A stretch of DNA of 64,000 nt from Denitratisoma oestradiolicum (GTDB lineage: Bacteria; Pseudomonadota; Gammaproteobacteria; Burkholderiales; Rhodocyclaceae): the NCBI RefSeq assembly GCF_902813185.1, contig NZ_LR778301.1, forward strand, positions 1,302,001-1,366,000, read 5' to 3'. The notes under the pieces were generated by a model, which ran no database searches, was not told the origin of the DNA, and was given only the letters and a program-made list of their open reading frames with translations. The position numbers and the translations under genes are program-made. Below are positions 26,121-37,135 of the stretch, in pieces (position 1 is the stretch's first letter; every line of letters begins with the position of its first letter).

Positions 26121-27065
26121 CTAATCCGGGGATGAGTTCCGATATCCGGTAAAAATCGAACACAGGGTGTTTCGCAGCCACAGATTTGCCGGATCTTCTT
26201 CCTTGGATTCGTGCCAGTAGAGGCGGATATTCATCTCCCTCGGTGTATTGAGGTCGGTGGGCAGGGCCACTAGACGGTTGCCCGGGAAACTTTCCTGCAT
26301 CAGGGCGAGGGTCGAACGGGTTGCGGTCAGAAGAAAATCCGTGGCCGCCACGGTTTTACAGGCGGTCCAGTAATCCTGGCAGCGCAAGACGATTTCGCGC
26401 TTCAACCCCAGGCGTTGGAACTCCAGGTCCACCAGGTTGGCATCCTGTTCGAAGGGTGCCACGACGACGTGGTATTGGCCCAGGTAAGCATCAAGGTCCA
26501 TGGTTCCTTTGCTCAGAGGATGCCCTTGCCGGACCATGATGCCCAGTTTTTCACAGTTCAGCAGGGTGCTGCGGATACGGCTGGAATGGGGGAACTCGAA
26601 CTGGATGGCTACATCGAACTTTCCCGCTGCCAGATGGGATTCAAGCTTGCCCAGGCTGTAGTGGGACACAGCGATCTCGTAGGGTGGGGTATTGCCCATG
26701 CTCGCAGTCAGTTGCGGCAGAAAGCCAGGTCCATAGGTTGCCAGCAGCATGCCGATATTCAGTCGGGGGCGGACTTTTTCCGGTTTGGCGGGATGGGCCT
26801 GATTGATGGATTGTTCCAGCAGACGCAGGGCGGACTGGACCGGTCCGATCAGGCGTCTCGCCATTGCGGTTGGGGTAATGATGTTTCCATTGCGTTCAAA
26901 GAGCGGATCGTCACACAGCTCTCGCAGCCTCGACAAGGCATGGCTGATGGCGGACTGGGTCAGGTGCAGCCGTTCACTGGCACGGGTAACTGATCCTTCT
27001 TCGTAGATCGCTTCGAAGGCAACCAGCAGGTTCAGGTCCACGCGACGGATATCGATGTTTTTCAT
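26121..27065 (-). CDS. LysR-type regulator (NodD/NahR-like group)
   Basis: A 314-residue LysR regulator whose N-terminus DLNLLVAFEAIYEEGSVTRA, followed by LTQSAISHALSRLR, is typical of the NodD/NahR/PcpR branch that responds to aromatic or related effectors. The ATG at 27065 has GAGG close before it; another in-frame ATG at 27074 is possible. It is divergent from the racemase gene at 27227 with about 160 bases between, and lies upstream of the molybdoenzyme operon on the same strand. It may control either or both. Confidence 0.88.
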   Translation of the reverse strand: MKNIDIRRVDLNLLVAFEAIYEEGSVTRASERLHLTQSAISHALSRLRELCDDPLFERNGNIITPTAMARRLIGPVQSALRLLEQSINQAHPAKPEKVRPRLNIGMLLATYGPGFLPQLTASMGNTPPYEIAVSHYSLGKLESHLAAGKFDVAIQFEFPHSSRIRSTLLNCEKLGIMVRQGHPLSKGTMDLDAYLGQYHVVVAPFEQDANLVDLEFQRLGLKREIVLRCQDYWTACKTVAATDFLLTATRSTLALMQESFPGNRLVALPTDLNTPREMNIRLYWHESKEEDPANLWLRNTLCSIFTGYRNSSPD

Positions 27066-27226
27066 GGGCCTCATGAAGCATTTTCACTAGGGGGGCTTGG
27101 GGTTTGGCCCTTACATTGTGCCGCAGTTCAGGTGGTCGAGAATAATCGGGCCATGCAGGAAATTCATCGGGGAAGGGACGCCCGGTCGTCCCTGGCCGGG
27201 GGAGCGGAAACAAGAGGAACAGTGAT

Positions 27227-28042
27227 TTGAATATCAAAGTCCATGTACAGTTTATTTCCCCCGAGGGGAAAAACGACAAGATGTTCGGGCCTGCCAAGGC
27301 TGCCGTGCACAACGGTGTCCTCCAGGTTGTGCGGGATGCTGCAGGTGCCAAAGCCACTGTGGTGGCCGGCTACAACGATCGCTCTGCCTATCACATGAGC
27401 CGGGGCTTCATGGAAGCCTACAACAACGTCGGAATGATGGAATCCTTGTTCCAGGCCCAGGAGCAGGGTGCGGACGTGGTCTTGATCGCCTGTGGTAACG
27501 ATCCGACGCTGTACAGCGCAAGAGAGGCCCTGGATATCCCGGTGGTGGGAATTACCGAGAGCGGGATGTTATTGGCCTGCATCCTGGGCAAACGTTTCGC
27601 GATGGTCGGAATCGAGGAGGGTTGCGCATCCCTGGTGGAGCGGAATCTCGAAACCTATGGTCTGGTGGATCGAGCTATTCGGCGGGATCCGGTGAGAACA
27701 GCCGACCTGGCGGAGAACACCATTCTCTGGTTCGAGCAGCCGGAACTGGTGCGGGAACATGTGATTCCTCGTTTTGAGGAAGCGGCCTTCGGCGCCATCG
27801 AGGATGGGGCCGAAGTGATCGTGACCTCCTGCGGTGCTCTCGCCGCCCTGACCTTGAACGGCTACAGCAAGGTGACCGGCACCGATGTCCCTGTGGTGGA
27901 GTCGGTACTGGCGGGTAGTTATATGGCGGGCATGTTGGGCATCCTGCGCAAGCGGCACAGCCTGTCCACCAGCAAACACCGCACCTTCAAGGGGCTGCCA
28001 CCGGAGGTGATTGCTCATTTTCTTGCGCCTTTTCGAGAATAG
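27227..28042 (+). CDS. Asp/Glu/hydantoin-racemase-family protein, both cysteines present
   Basis: A 271-residue member of the superfamily. Both catalytic cysteines are visible: Cys89 in LIACGNDPTL and Cys202 in VTSCGALAAL. The segment IPVVGITESGM is the usual substrate-phosphate/carboxylate loop region. Possible reactions are amino-acid, hydantoin or maleate-type isomerisation. The start is a TTG at 27227 with AGAGGAA about eight bases before it; no upstream ATG is in frame. It faces away from the LysR gene and precedes a TonB receptor gene by 156 bases. A paralogue without the cysteines is at 16375. Confidence 0.85.
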   Translation: MNIKVHVQFISPEGKNDKMFGPAKAAVHNGVLQVVRDAAGAKATVVAGYNDRSAYHMSRGFMEAYNNVGMMESLFQAQEQGADVVLIACGNDPTLYSAREALDIPVVGITESGMLLACILGKRFAMVGIEEGCASLVERNLETYGLVDRAIRRDPVRTADLAENTILWFEQPELVREHVIPRFEEAAFGAIEDGAEVIVTSCGALAALTLNGYSKVTGTDVPVVESVLAGSYMAGMLGILRKRHSLSTSKHRTFKGLPPEVIAHFLAPFRE

Positions 28043-28198
28043 CTTTCGGCCCCTTGTGCCACATCGCAAAGTGTGTATTTCCCACTCTCATGGAGTGGGG
28101 TCTGGCGATCAGTGTCGATGTCATCACCACCATCCCGGCTGACCGCAATCACGCGGATTTGCGCATACCGGGTTTTATAAATTGTAAGGAGGGTTGTA

Positions 28199-30661
28199 AT
28201 GCGTTATCAAAAGAACAGAACATATGTCATACGGGCTTTGCCGCTGTTGCTGGCGGCTGTCTATGCAGGCACAGCCAGCGCCGATGGGGCCAAGCTGGAA
28301 GAGGTCATCATTACTGCCCAGAAACGGGCCGAGCGCCTGCAGGACGTGCCTATCGCCGTCTCAGCCATCAGTGGCGCCCAGTTGGAAACCCGGGGCATCG
28401 AGGGCAGCAAGGATCTCAGCTCCCTGGCGCCCACCCTGATGGTGACCTACGGCAATTCGGGCAACAGCACCATGTCCATCATTTCCATTCGAGGCAGCGC
28501 CAGCGGCGCTCCCTCGATTTTCCTGGATACGGCGGTCGGCACCTATGTGGATGGCGTCTACGCCGGCAAGAACCAGGGCGGCCTGTTTGACATCGTGGAC
28601 CTGGAACGGGTGGAAGTGCTGCGCGGTCCCCAGGGCACCCTGTTCGGTCGCAATACCCTGGCCGGTGCGATCAATTTCGTGACCCGCAAGCCCAGCGGTG
28701 TGTTTGGCGGTACCGTCGGCATTGATGTTGGCAACTATGGTCAGAGTATCCAGCGGATTGCGGTCGATCTTCCCAAGATGGGTGCCCTGCGCTTGAATCT
28801 TGCGGCCCGCAACGAAACCCGAGACGGTTATGTCGGCAATCAGAATGGTCCCGACGCCGGCAAGGTGGACAAGCAGACCTATCGCCTGGCGGCCAACCTG
28901 GATGTCACGCCGAAGCTTCAGGCCTATTACGTCTTCGATCATACCAACGTGGACAATGTCCCCCTACCGGTTTCCTCTTACTCGACCTTTGGCTGGCGGG
29001 GCCCCGTGGCCACCAATTCGAGTTCCAATATCACTTATGGCGGGCGCGCCGCCATCATCGCCGGCGCCTCCGATGAGTTCCCGAGTTCCAGAAACACCAC
29101 CCCGGGTTTCGCGGAATGGGAAAAGATGAAGACCCACAACCATGCCATGACTCTGTCCTATCGGGTGAATGACAACAACACATTCAAGTACATCTTTGCC
29201 GATCGCAAGATGCACTGGGGCGACCAACTGGACATGGATGGCCTTCCCGCCAATATTTATTCCTACAAGCGGGACACCCACCTTGAGACCCAATCCCATG
29301 AGCTGCAGTGGGTGGGCAGCGTGGATCGTCTGAGTTATGTCCTGGGCTACTACGACTACAAGGAAGACAGCCATACCTACAACCCGATGATGATCAACGT
29401 GGCCAGCGGCACCATTTTCCAGGCGCCGGACTTTTACGGCAGCGTGGATGCGAAGGCTCTCTTTGCCCAGTTGGACTATGCTTTCAACGACAAGTGGTCC
29501 GGCAGCGTCGGCATCCGCCGCTCCATCGACGAGAAGGGGGTGGATTCGAGCGTTTATGGCACAGGGACTTCCTTCAGCGGATCGATGACGGCAGCAGGTT
29601 TGCCGGCGTTCATTTTCGCCCCGGGCCCGATACCGGTAACCACCAATGCAGGGGACATTCTCCAGGTGCTATCGCCGACGATGGCCCTGGATCTGTCCAA
29701 GCAACCCACCGGTGCCACTACTGTCGCTTCCCCAGCGGTTTTCCATGCGGCAGCCAAGCATTCCTTCGCCGCCACCACGCCGGCCCTGAGTCTGAGCTAC
29801 AAGGTGGATGAGGGGCTGAATGTCTACGGCCGCATCGCCAAGGGTTTTCGTTCCGGCGGCTTCCCCGCCGAAGCCGGAGGCAGTTCTGTGGCCCAGGTAA
29901 CGTCCGCCAGGACGACAGCCTTCCTGCCGGAAAAGTCCACCACGATGGAACTGGGTTTCAAGGCCAATTTCTGGGATGGCAAAGCCCAGGTGAATGGCGC
30001 CATCTACCAGAACAAGGTGGATAACATGCAAACCAACCGTTTGGTTCCCGGCACCACCAGTTCCATTGTCGTGAATGCCGGCAAGGGTACCTACCAGGGT
30101 CTCGAACTGGAAGGCCAGTTGGTGGTGGTTGATGGCTGGCGCGTCGGTGCCAGTTGGGGCTATGTGGACGCCAAGTACGACAAATACCTGGATGACCAGG
30201 TGTGCTTCACCGCTGCGGGCGGATACGGCCCTTGCAATCCCGCTGTCCAAGTGGACCGTGCCAGCAACACCAAGGTTGCCTATGCGCCCAAACACACCCT
30301 GAATTTCAATGTGGATGGGCGCCTGGCCAAGACCGCATGGGGCATCCTGCGTGGCACGATGGATATCAACTACGTTGCACAAATGTACAACGTTCCCTCA
30401 AATATCAATCTGGACGCACCGAACGCCGGGGGCTCTTACTGGGTGGGAACGACGACGATTCCGTCCCGGACCTTGATCAACGGACGCCTGATACTGGCTG
30501 GTGTGCCGGTGGGCGGGCCGGGTCGGGCAGATGTCTCCCTGTGGGTACGGAACCTGGCCGACGTCCGGAAGGTGGTCAATAACATCGACTTGGGCTACTA
30601 CCGTGTTGCCACTTGGACCGAACCCCGCACCTACGGCCTGTCCTTTGGCTATAAGTGGTAA
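28199..30661 (+). CDS. TonB-dependent outer-membrane receptor
   Basis: An 820-residue receptor: signal peptide ending near residue 29 (GTASADG), TonB-box-like LEEVIITAQKRAERLQ, plug domain with DLERVEVLRGPQGTLFGRN and TLAGAINFVTRKPSG, and a barrel ending in a C-terminal tryptophan (LSFGYKW). The N-terminal stretch is nearly the same as in the receptor at 18626, so both belong to the same receptor group, although the barrels differ. AAGGAGGG precedes the ATG. It is co-oriented with the racemase gene. Its ligand is unknown; the neighbouring molybdoenzymes point to a catabolic substrate rather than iron. Confidence 0.92.
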   Translation: MRYQKNRTYVIRALPLLLAAVYAGTASADGAKLEEVIITAQKRAERLQDVPIAVSAISGAQLETRGIEGSKDLSSLAPTLMVTYGNSGNSTMSIISIRGSASGAPSIFLDTAVGTYVDGVYAGKNQGGLFDIVDLERVEVLRGPQGTLFGRNTLAGAINFVTRKPSGVFGGTVGIDVGNYGQSIQRIAVDLPKMGALRLNLAARNETRDGYVGNQNGPDAGKVDKQTYRLAANLDVTPKLQAYYVFDHTNVDNVPLPVSSYSTFGWRGPVATNSSSNITYGGRAAIIAGASDEFPSSRNTTPGFAEWEKMKTHNHAMTLSYRVNDNNTFKYIFADRKMHWGDQLDMDGLPANIYSYKRDTHLETQSHELQWVGSVDRLSYVLGYYDYKEDSHTYNPMMINVASGTIFQAPDFYGSVDAKALFAQLDYAFNDKWSGSVGIRRSIDEKGVDSSVYGTGTSFSGSMTAAGLPAFIFAPGPIPVTTNAGDILQVLSPTMALDLSKQPTGATTVASPAVFHAAAKHSFAATTPALSLSYKVDEGLNVYGRIAKGFRSGGFPAEAGGSSVAQVTSARTTAFLPEKSTTMELGFKANFWDGKAQVNGAIYQNKVDNMQTNRLVPGTTSSIVVNAGKGTYQGLELEGQLVVVDGWRVGASWGYVDAKYDKYLDDQVCFTAAGGYGPCNPAVQVDRASNTKVAYAPKHTLNFNVDGRLAKTAWGILRGTMDINYVAQMYNVPSNINLDAPNAGGSYWVGTTTIPSRTLINGRLILAGVPVGGPGRADVSLWVRNLADVRKVVNNIDLGYYRVATWTEPRTYGLSFGYKW

Positions 30662-30670
30662 ACCCAAACC

Positions 30671-30694
30671 CCGGGAGCGGGTTTCCGCTCCCGG
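30671..30694. terminator. Perfect 10-bp hairpin after the TonB receptor
   Basis: CCGGGAGCGG-GTTT-CCGCTCCCGG immediately follows the receptor stop. It has no T-tract, so it may protect the transcript end rather than terminate by itself; a second hairpin with a T-tract lies 12 bases on. Confidence 0.6.
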
Positions 30695-30705
30695 CCAACA
30701 GGTCT

Positions 30706-30736
30706 GACGGGCGCCTCCGGGTGCCCGTCTTTTCTT
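30706..30736 (+). terminator. Rho-independent terminator
   Basis: A 10-bp stem (30706-30715 with 30720-30729, one G-T pair) closes on a TCCG tetraloop and is followed by TTTTCTT. It terminates the receptor transcript before the convergent aldo/keto reductase gene. Confidence 0.82.
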
Positions 30737-30749
30737 GGCGAGGCCTTGC

Positions 30750-31784
30750 TCAGGGCGCCCGGTGGTTGTCGAAACGATCTGACTGACCGCCTAGTACCAT
30801 GTCCCGGATCATCGGGGCCTGCAATATGGCATGAGGAAAGCCCAGGTCCGGTGCAGTGGCCTGCTCCAGTCGTTGCCACTGGTCCGGACTCAGGGTCACC
30901 GCCAGGCAGCCCAGGTTGTCCTGGAGCTGGGGCAAGGTACGGGCGCCGATGATAGGAGTTATGGTGCCGAACCGGTCTTGCTGGCGGATGAAGGCCAGGG
31001 CTGCCTGACCTGGTGTACAGCCGAGTTCCCTTGCAATCTCCACAACCAGCGCCGTTACCGTGCGCTGCCGATCCGTCATGGGTTGGTGCTGGCCCCGACC
31101 CTCGCCCTTGCCATCGAGGAACTTGCCGGTGAGCATGCCGCCGGCCAGGGGCGACCAGGCTGTGATGCCCAGGTCCAGGGCGTGGGCCATGGGGAGCAGA
31201 TCACGCTCCGCAGTGCGCTCCAGGAGGCTGTATTCCACTTGGATGCCAATGAAGGGCGCCCAGCCCCGCAGGTCCGCCAGCATGTTGCCGCGGCTGATCT
31301 GCCAGGCCGGTGTGTCGGAGATGGCGATGTAGTTCACCTTGCCGGCGGACACCAGATCGTCCAGGCCTCGCATGATCTCCTCGATGGGCGTGGTGTCGTC
31401 CCAGACGTGGAGCCAATAGAGGTCGATGCAATCGACCTTCAGCCGGCGCAGGCTCTGCTCCACACAGCGCATCATGTTCTTGCGACTGGTGCCGGATTTG
31501 GACAAGTCCCCTTCCAGGGAGGACGAGTACTTGGTGGCCAGGACGAAATGATCCCGGTCGGCCCGGACGAAGTCCCCCACCAGTTCCTCGCTACGGCCAT
31601 TGCCATAGACGAAAGCGGTGTCGATGAAGTTGCCTCCGGCGTTGGTGAAGGCGTCGAATATCTTCCGGCTTTCTGCGCTATCGCTGCCGAATTGCCAGAA
31701 ACCATCGTCGCGGCCGAAGGTCATGGCTCCCAGACATAGTTCGGAGACCCTGAGACCGGAGCGGCCAAAAAGCTTGTAGCGCAT
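30750..31784 (-). CDS. Aldo/keto reductase
   Basis: A 344-residue NADPH-dependent aldo/keto reductase with the TIM-barrel catalytic tetrad visible: Asp and Tyr in FIDTAFVYGNGRSEE, Lys in ATKYS, and His in LYWLHVWD. The C-terminal TPIIGARTLPQLQDNLG segment binds the cofactor phosphate. It resembles the general AKR group used on aldehydes and ketones of varied origin. It lies 158 bases downstream of the third molybdoenzyme gene on the same strand and may share its transcript, so it could reduce or oxidise a carbonyl intermediate of the same route. Confidence 0.88.
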   Translation of the reverse strand: MRYKLFGRSGLRVSELCLGAMTFGRDDGFWQFGSDSAESRKIFDAFTNAGGNFIDTAFVYGNGRSEELVGDFVRADRDHFVLATKYSSSLEGDLSKSGTSRKNMMRCVEQSLRRLKVDCIDLYWLHVWDDTTPIEEIMRGLDDLVSAGKVNYIAISDTPAWQISRGNMLADLRGWAPFIGIQVEYSLLERTAERDLLPMAHALDLGITAWSPLAGGMLTGKFLDGKGEGRGQHQPMTDRQRTVTALVVEIARELGCTPGQAALAFIRQQDRFGTITPIIGARTLPQLQDNLGCLAVTLSPDQWQRLEQATAPDLGFPHAILQAPMIRDMVLGGQSDRFDNHRAP

Positions 31785-31942
31785 GATGCTTGTCCGTGGT
31801 GAAGTTGATTTTGGAAAGTCCGGGTGGCTGCCAGGCGGCAGGCCGCCCTATGGGGGCTCCCGAACCGGAGGCAGCATAACCGATGCGATCGCGATCCAGG
31901 CGTCACCAGTCCAATTTTTACGAGGTGTGCCCCTACTGGATG

Positions 31943-34189
31943 TCAGTCGTTGACTGGTGTGATCCGGCAGATATGGGCACGCAGGTGATTGTCGCCGGCA
32001 AAGCTGGCAAAGTTATGATCGTCGGGAATGATGGAATTGATGTTCGACTCCCAGACCCCGGACAGATTGGGCTCGTAGGCCTCCTGCTCCGGATACCACC
32101 ACAGGCCATCCGCATGGACCACGTCGGGGTGCAGGGTGTCGTTGAGCTTGGCCCACTGCTTCACCTTGCCCATGGGGGTCTCCACCCAGACCGCGTCCCC
32201 GTCGCCGATGCCCAGGCTGGCGGCCGTTTCCGGATGGATCGAGGCGAAGGCCTTGGGATGCTGCCGGCGCATCTTGTCCAGTTGCTTGTGCTGGGACCGG
32301 TAGTAGAAGGGCGACGAGGCGCCGGCCGTCATCACCAGGGGGAATTCCTTGAACAGCTCCGGGGTGCGGACCGGACTCCAGCCCGGTTCCTCGCAGGGGA
32401 GAATGCCCGGGTAACCCAGCTTCTGCATCAGGCTGGAGGAGAGCTCCACCTTGCCGGAGAAGGTGGCGAAGCCGGTCTTCTCGTAGCGCTTCTCCTGGGG
32501 CGGTTCGGGGAACAGCCAGGGCATGTCCCGGCTGGCCAGTTCGGCAAAGGTGATCTTCGATGGCTCCAGCAGCTTGTCGAACCAGCCTTCCAGGGTATCG
32601 GGCCACTCACCCTGCTGGCCCAGCCGGTTGCCCAACTCCCGCCACAATTGGTAATCGTCCCGACGCTCGAACTGCGGCTTCACCGTGGGCATGGCGGCCG
32701 AAGTGACATTGCCGAAGCCCCACATGCCGCCCAGGTTGGCCCGCTCCAGGCCATCGGTGGCCGGTAGCACGTAGTCCGCCAACTGGGCCTGGGGCGTCAT
32801 CCAGTGATCCATCGCCACGTGCAAATCCAGGTTGGGACTGGTCAGGGCCTGATAGACCCGGCGCGAGTTGGCTAGGGCCACCATGGAGTTGGTGCCCTGG
32901 GTGATCACGGCCTTGATGGGGTAGGGGTCCTGGTCGATGATGGCGGACCAGATGGCCGACGGCGCCGTGCACATCATGTAGAAGGCCGGACCAGGGCCCA
33001 GGGGGTTCAGCTTGGCCATGGCCTCGCGGAAGGTCTTCATGCCGCGCACGCCGGCCACCGGCCAGAGATGGGCGCCCACGTTGTCCCGGGTGCGCAGGGG
33101 ATGATTGAGCAGGGTGTCCCACTTCAATTCCTGCCGGTACTGCATGAACTCAGGCATGTCGTCCAGCAACTGGCCGCCGATCAGGTCCAGGTTGCCGGTG
33201 ATGGCCCGCAGGTAGGCCTTGCCGAAAACGGTGGCGTTGGTGGCGTTGCCCAGCTCCACGGTGCCCAGGCCGAAGGAGATGTTGCCCGGCTTGTTGTTGG
33301 CGTAGTAACGGGCCACTTCGACGATCTGCTCGACGGGAATCCAGGTCAGTTCCGAGACCCGCTGCGGAGTGTAGTCCTTGACCGCTTCCTTCAGTTCATC
33401 GAAACCCAGGCACCACTTCTCGACGAATTCCTTGTCGTAGATGCCTTCGTGGATGATGACATTGAGGAAGCCATAGGCCAGGGCGCCGTCGGCGCCGGGC
33501 CGGATGCGCAGCCAGATGTCCGCCAGCTCTGCGGCCTCGGAGCGGCGTGGATCGATCACGATGATCTTGGTGCCCGCCTTGCGCGCCGCCTTGATGGCCT
33601 TCTCCGCCGCGATGCCCCCCGGTACCGGCGGATTGCCGCCCCAGAAGATGGCGGTCTTGGTGACGCCGGGTGTTGGCCAGTAGCCCACCACGCCGATGGT
33701 GCCATAGACGGACCACTCGGCCAGGTACTCGGCGGAACCGCAGTTCTTGCCCTGGTGCATCATGTTGGGGGTGCCGAACAGATTGCCCCAGCGCCAGCAG
33801 GCGGCGTCGCCCGGACCCTTGAAGGAGCCCCCCAGGGTCTGCACCGCTTCCGGCCCGTGGTCGTCGCGGATCTGCCCGAGCTTGGCGGCGATCTCGTCCA
33901 GGGCCTGCTCCCAGCTGATCTGCTGCCACTTGCCTTCGCCCCGCTTGCCTACCCGCTTCATGGGGTAGTTCAGACGATCCGGGTGGTTGTGATAGGTCTT
34001 GGCCTGGCCGGCCCGGGGGCAATCCGCCGGGTGGGGGGAGTTGTGGTCAGCCTTGATTCGAACCGGGATGCCATCCTGAATCTTGACCTCAACGAAACAG
34101 CCCATGCCGCAGATGGGGCAGGTTCCCTTCTGGGTCTCTTGGCTGTGATGAACCTCGCTTTCAAGGACCTTGGGGGCTCCAAACAGCAT
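31943..34189 (-). CDS. DMSO-reductase-family molybdoenzyme, acetylene-hydratase/formate-dehydrogenase-like
   Basis: A 748-residue Mo/W-bis-MGD protein without a signal peptide. The N-terminal cluster motif is CPICGMGCF...CPRAG (four Cys). Mid-protein segments such as DKEFVEKWCLGFDELKEAV are close to what I recall of acetylene hydratase, but the residue after the second Cys is Gly where that enzyme has its catalytic Asp, so acetylene hydration is not supported. GKNCGSAEY is a likely metal-ligand region. No partner subunits are encoded beside it; an aldo/keto reductase gene is downstream. A soluble cytoplasmic oxidoreductase or hydratase is plausible. Confidence 0.85.
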   Translation of the reverse strand: MLFGAPKVLESEVHHSQETQKGTCPICGMGCFVEVKIQDGIPVRIKADHNSPHPADCPRAGQAKTYHNHPDRLNYPMKRVGKRGEGKWQQISWEQALDEIAAKLGQIRDDHGPEAVQTLGGSFKGPGDAACWRWGNLFGTPNMMHQGKNCGSAEYLAEWSVYGTIGVVGYWPTPGVTKTAIFWGGNPPVPGGIAAEKAIKAARKAGTKIIVIDPRRSEAAELADIWLRIRPGADGALAYGFLNVIIHEGIYDKEFVEKWCLGFDELKEAVKDYTPQRVSELTWIPVEQIVEVARYYANNKPGNISFGLGTVELGNATNATVFGKAYLRAITGNLDLIGGQLLDDMPEFMQYRQELKWDTLLNHPLRTRDNVGAHLWPVAGVRGMKTFREAMAKLNPLGPGPAFYMMCTAPSAIWSAIIDQDPYPIKAVITQGTNSMVALANSRRVYQALTSPNLDLHVAMDHWMTPQAQLADYVLPATDGLERANLGGMWGFGNVTSAAMPTVKPQFERRDDYQLWRELGNRLGQQGEWPDTLEGWFDKLLEPSKITFAELASRDMPWLFPEPPQEKRYEKTGFATFSGKVELSSSLMQKLGYPGILPCEEPGWSPVRTPELFKEFPLVMTAGASSPFYYRSQHKQLDKMRRQHPKAFASIHPETAASLGIGDGDAVWVETPMGKVKQWAKLNDTLHPDVVHADGLWWYPEQEAYEPNLSGVWESNINSIIPDDHNFASFAGDNHLRAHICRITPVND

Positions 34190-34510
34190 GGAAGTTCCTT
34201 TCGTGATGCACTGGAATCGGGCCGATAGCGTTGCCTGGGGAAGGTTCCTCCATCGCTATGCCGAAATTATGGGAGGTAATAGTCCGCCGGGTGATGGCAA
34301 AAGTGCTCAAAAGGGGGGCCGATCTGATCGTATTGACCATACTTGTTCAGTCGGTCATGGATTGCTTGTGGGGTACCCAGAACTCTTCAGATTTGCTCAA
34401 AACTTGAGCAGTCCTCCGTGCTTACGCAGGAATCCATCTTCTGTCACGGTGAAACCCTCCAGATTCCTCGGGCGTGGGATTTTATGAGGAGGTCTTTTAT
34501 CTGTGCCCTG
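34190..34510. other. Intergenic region between the third molybdoenzyme and lon
   Basis: About 320 bases with no coding signal on either strand. It should hold the promoter of the molybdoenzyme gene, read leftward. It contains an operator-like palindrome (34394-34410) and a matching half-site TGCTCAAAA at 34304-34312, listed separately. I could not find a convincing sigma-70 or sigma-54 promoter. Confidence 0.5.
34394..34410. promoter_or_regulatory. Operator-like palindrome TGCTCAA-AAC-TTGAGCA
   Basis: A perfect 7+3+7 inverted repeat, about 205 bases before the molybdoenzyme start. The half-site with its next two bases, TGCTCAAAA, recurs at 34304-34312, 90 bases nearer the gene. This pattern fits a dimeric regulator, which I cannot name. 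Confidence 0.4.
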
Positions 34511-34548
34511 AAATGACAGGGGCCGGCATTTGCCGGCCCCTGTCATTT
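34511..34548 (-). terminator. Perfect 18-bp hairpin after lon
   Basis: Bases 34511-34528 are the exact reverse complement of 34531-34548, with only two bases between the arms. It starts 17 bases past the lon stop. On the minus strand only ATTTCAG follows, so there is no real T-tract; it may be a terminator that needs help or a barrier that protects the mRNA end. Confidence 0.65.
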
Positions 34549-34564
34549 GGCTTGCTGCTGTGGA

Positions 34565-36979
<2,415 letters not shown>

Positions 36980-37015
36980 AGGCTTGTCCTTTAGGTTGAT
37001 ACGCTGAAGCCACAG

Positions 37016-37041
37016 ATGGGGGCAGTCATCCGTGGTTCAAG
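37016..37041 (-). promoter_or_regulatory. Sigma-32 heat-shock promoter of lon
   Basis: On the minus strand CTTGAA (37041-37036) and CCCCAT (37021-37016) are separated by 14 bases, an exact match to the cores of the sigma-32 consensus. The expected start is about 30 bases before the lon ATG. Confidence 0.82.
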
Positions 37042-37135
37042 ACTACTACCTGAATATGGCGCTGTAAATTCCCGACGGCAGAAAGGCCATGGCGGCGCTT
37101 CTCGTTCCGATCGAATCGCGCTTCCGCCAGAGGTT

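Noticed and set aside
31943..34189. Acetylene hydratase
   Set aside because: Similar stretches exist, but the catalytic Asp beside the cluster Cys is Gly.
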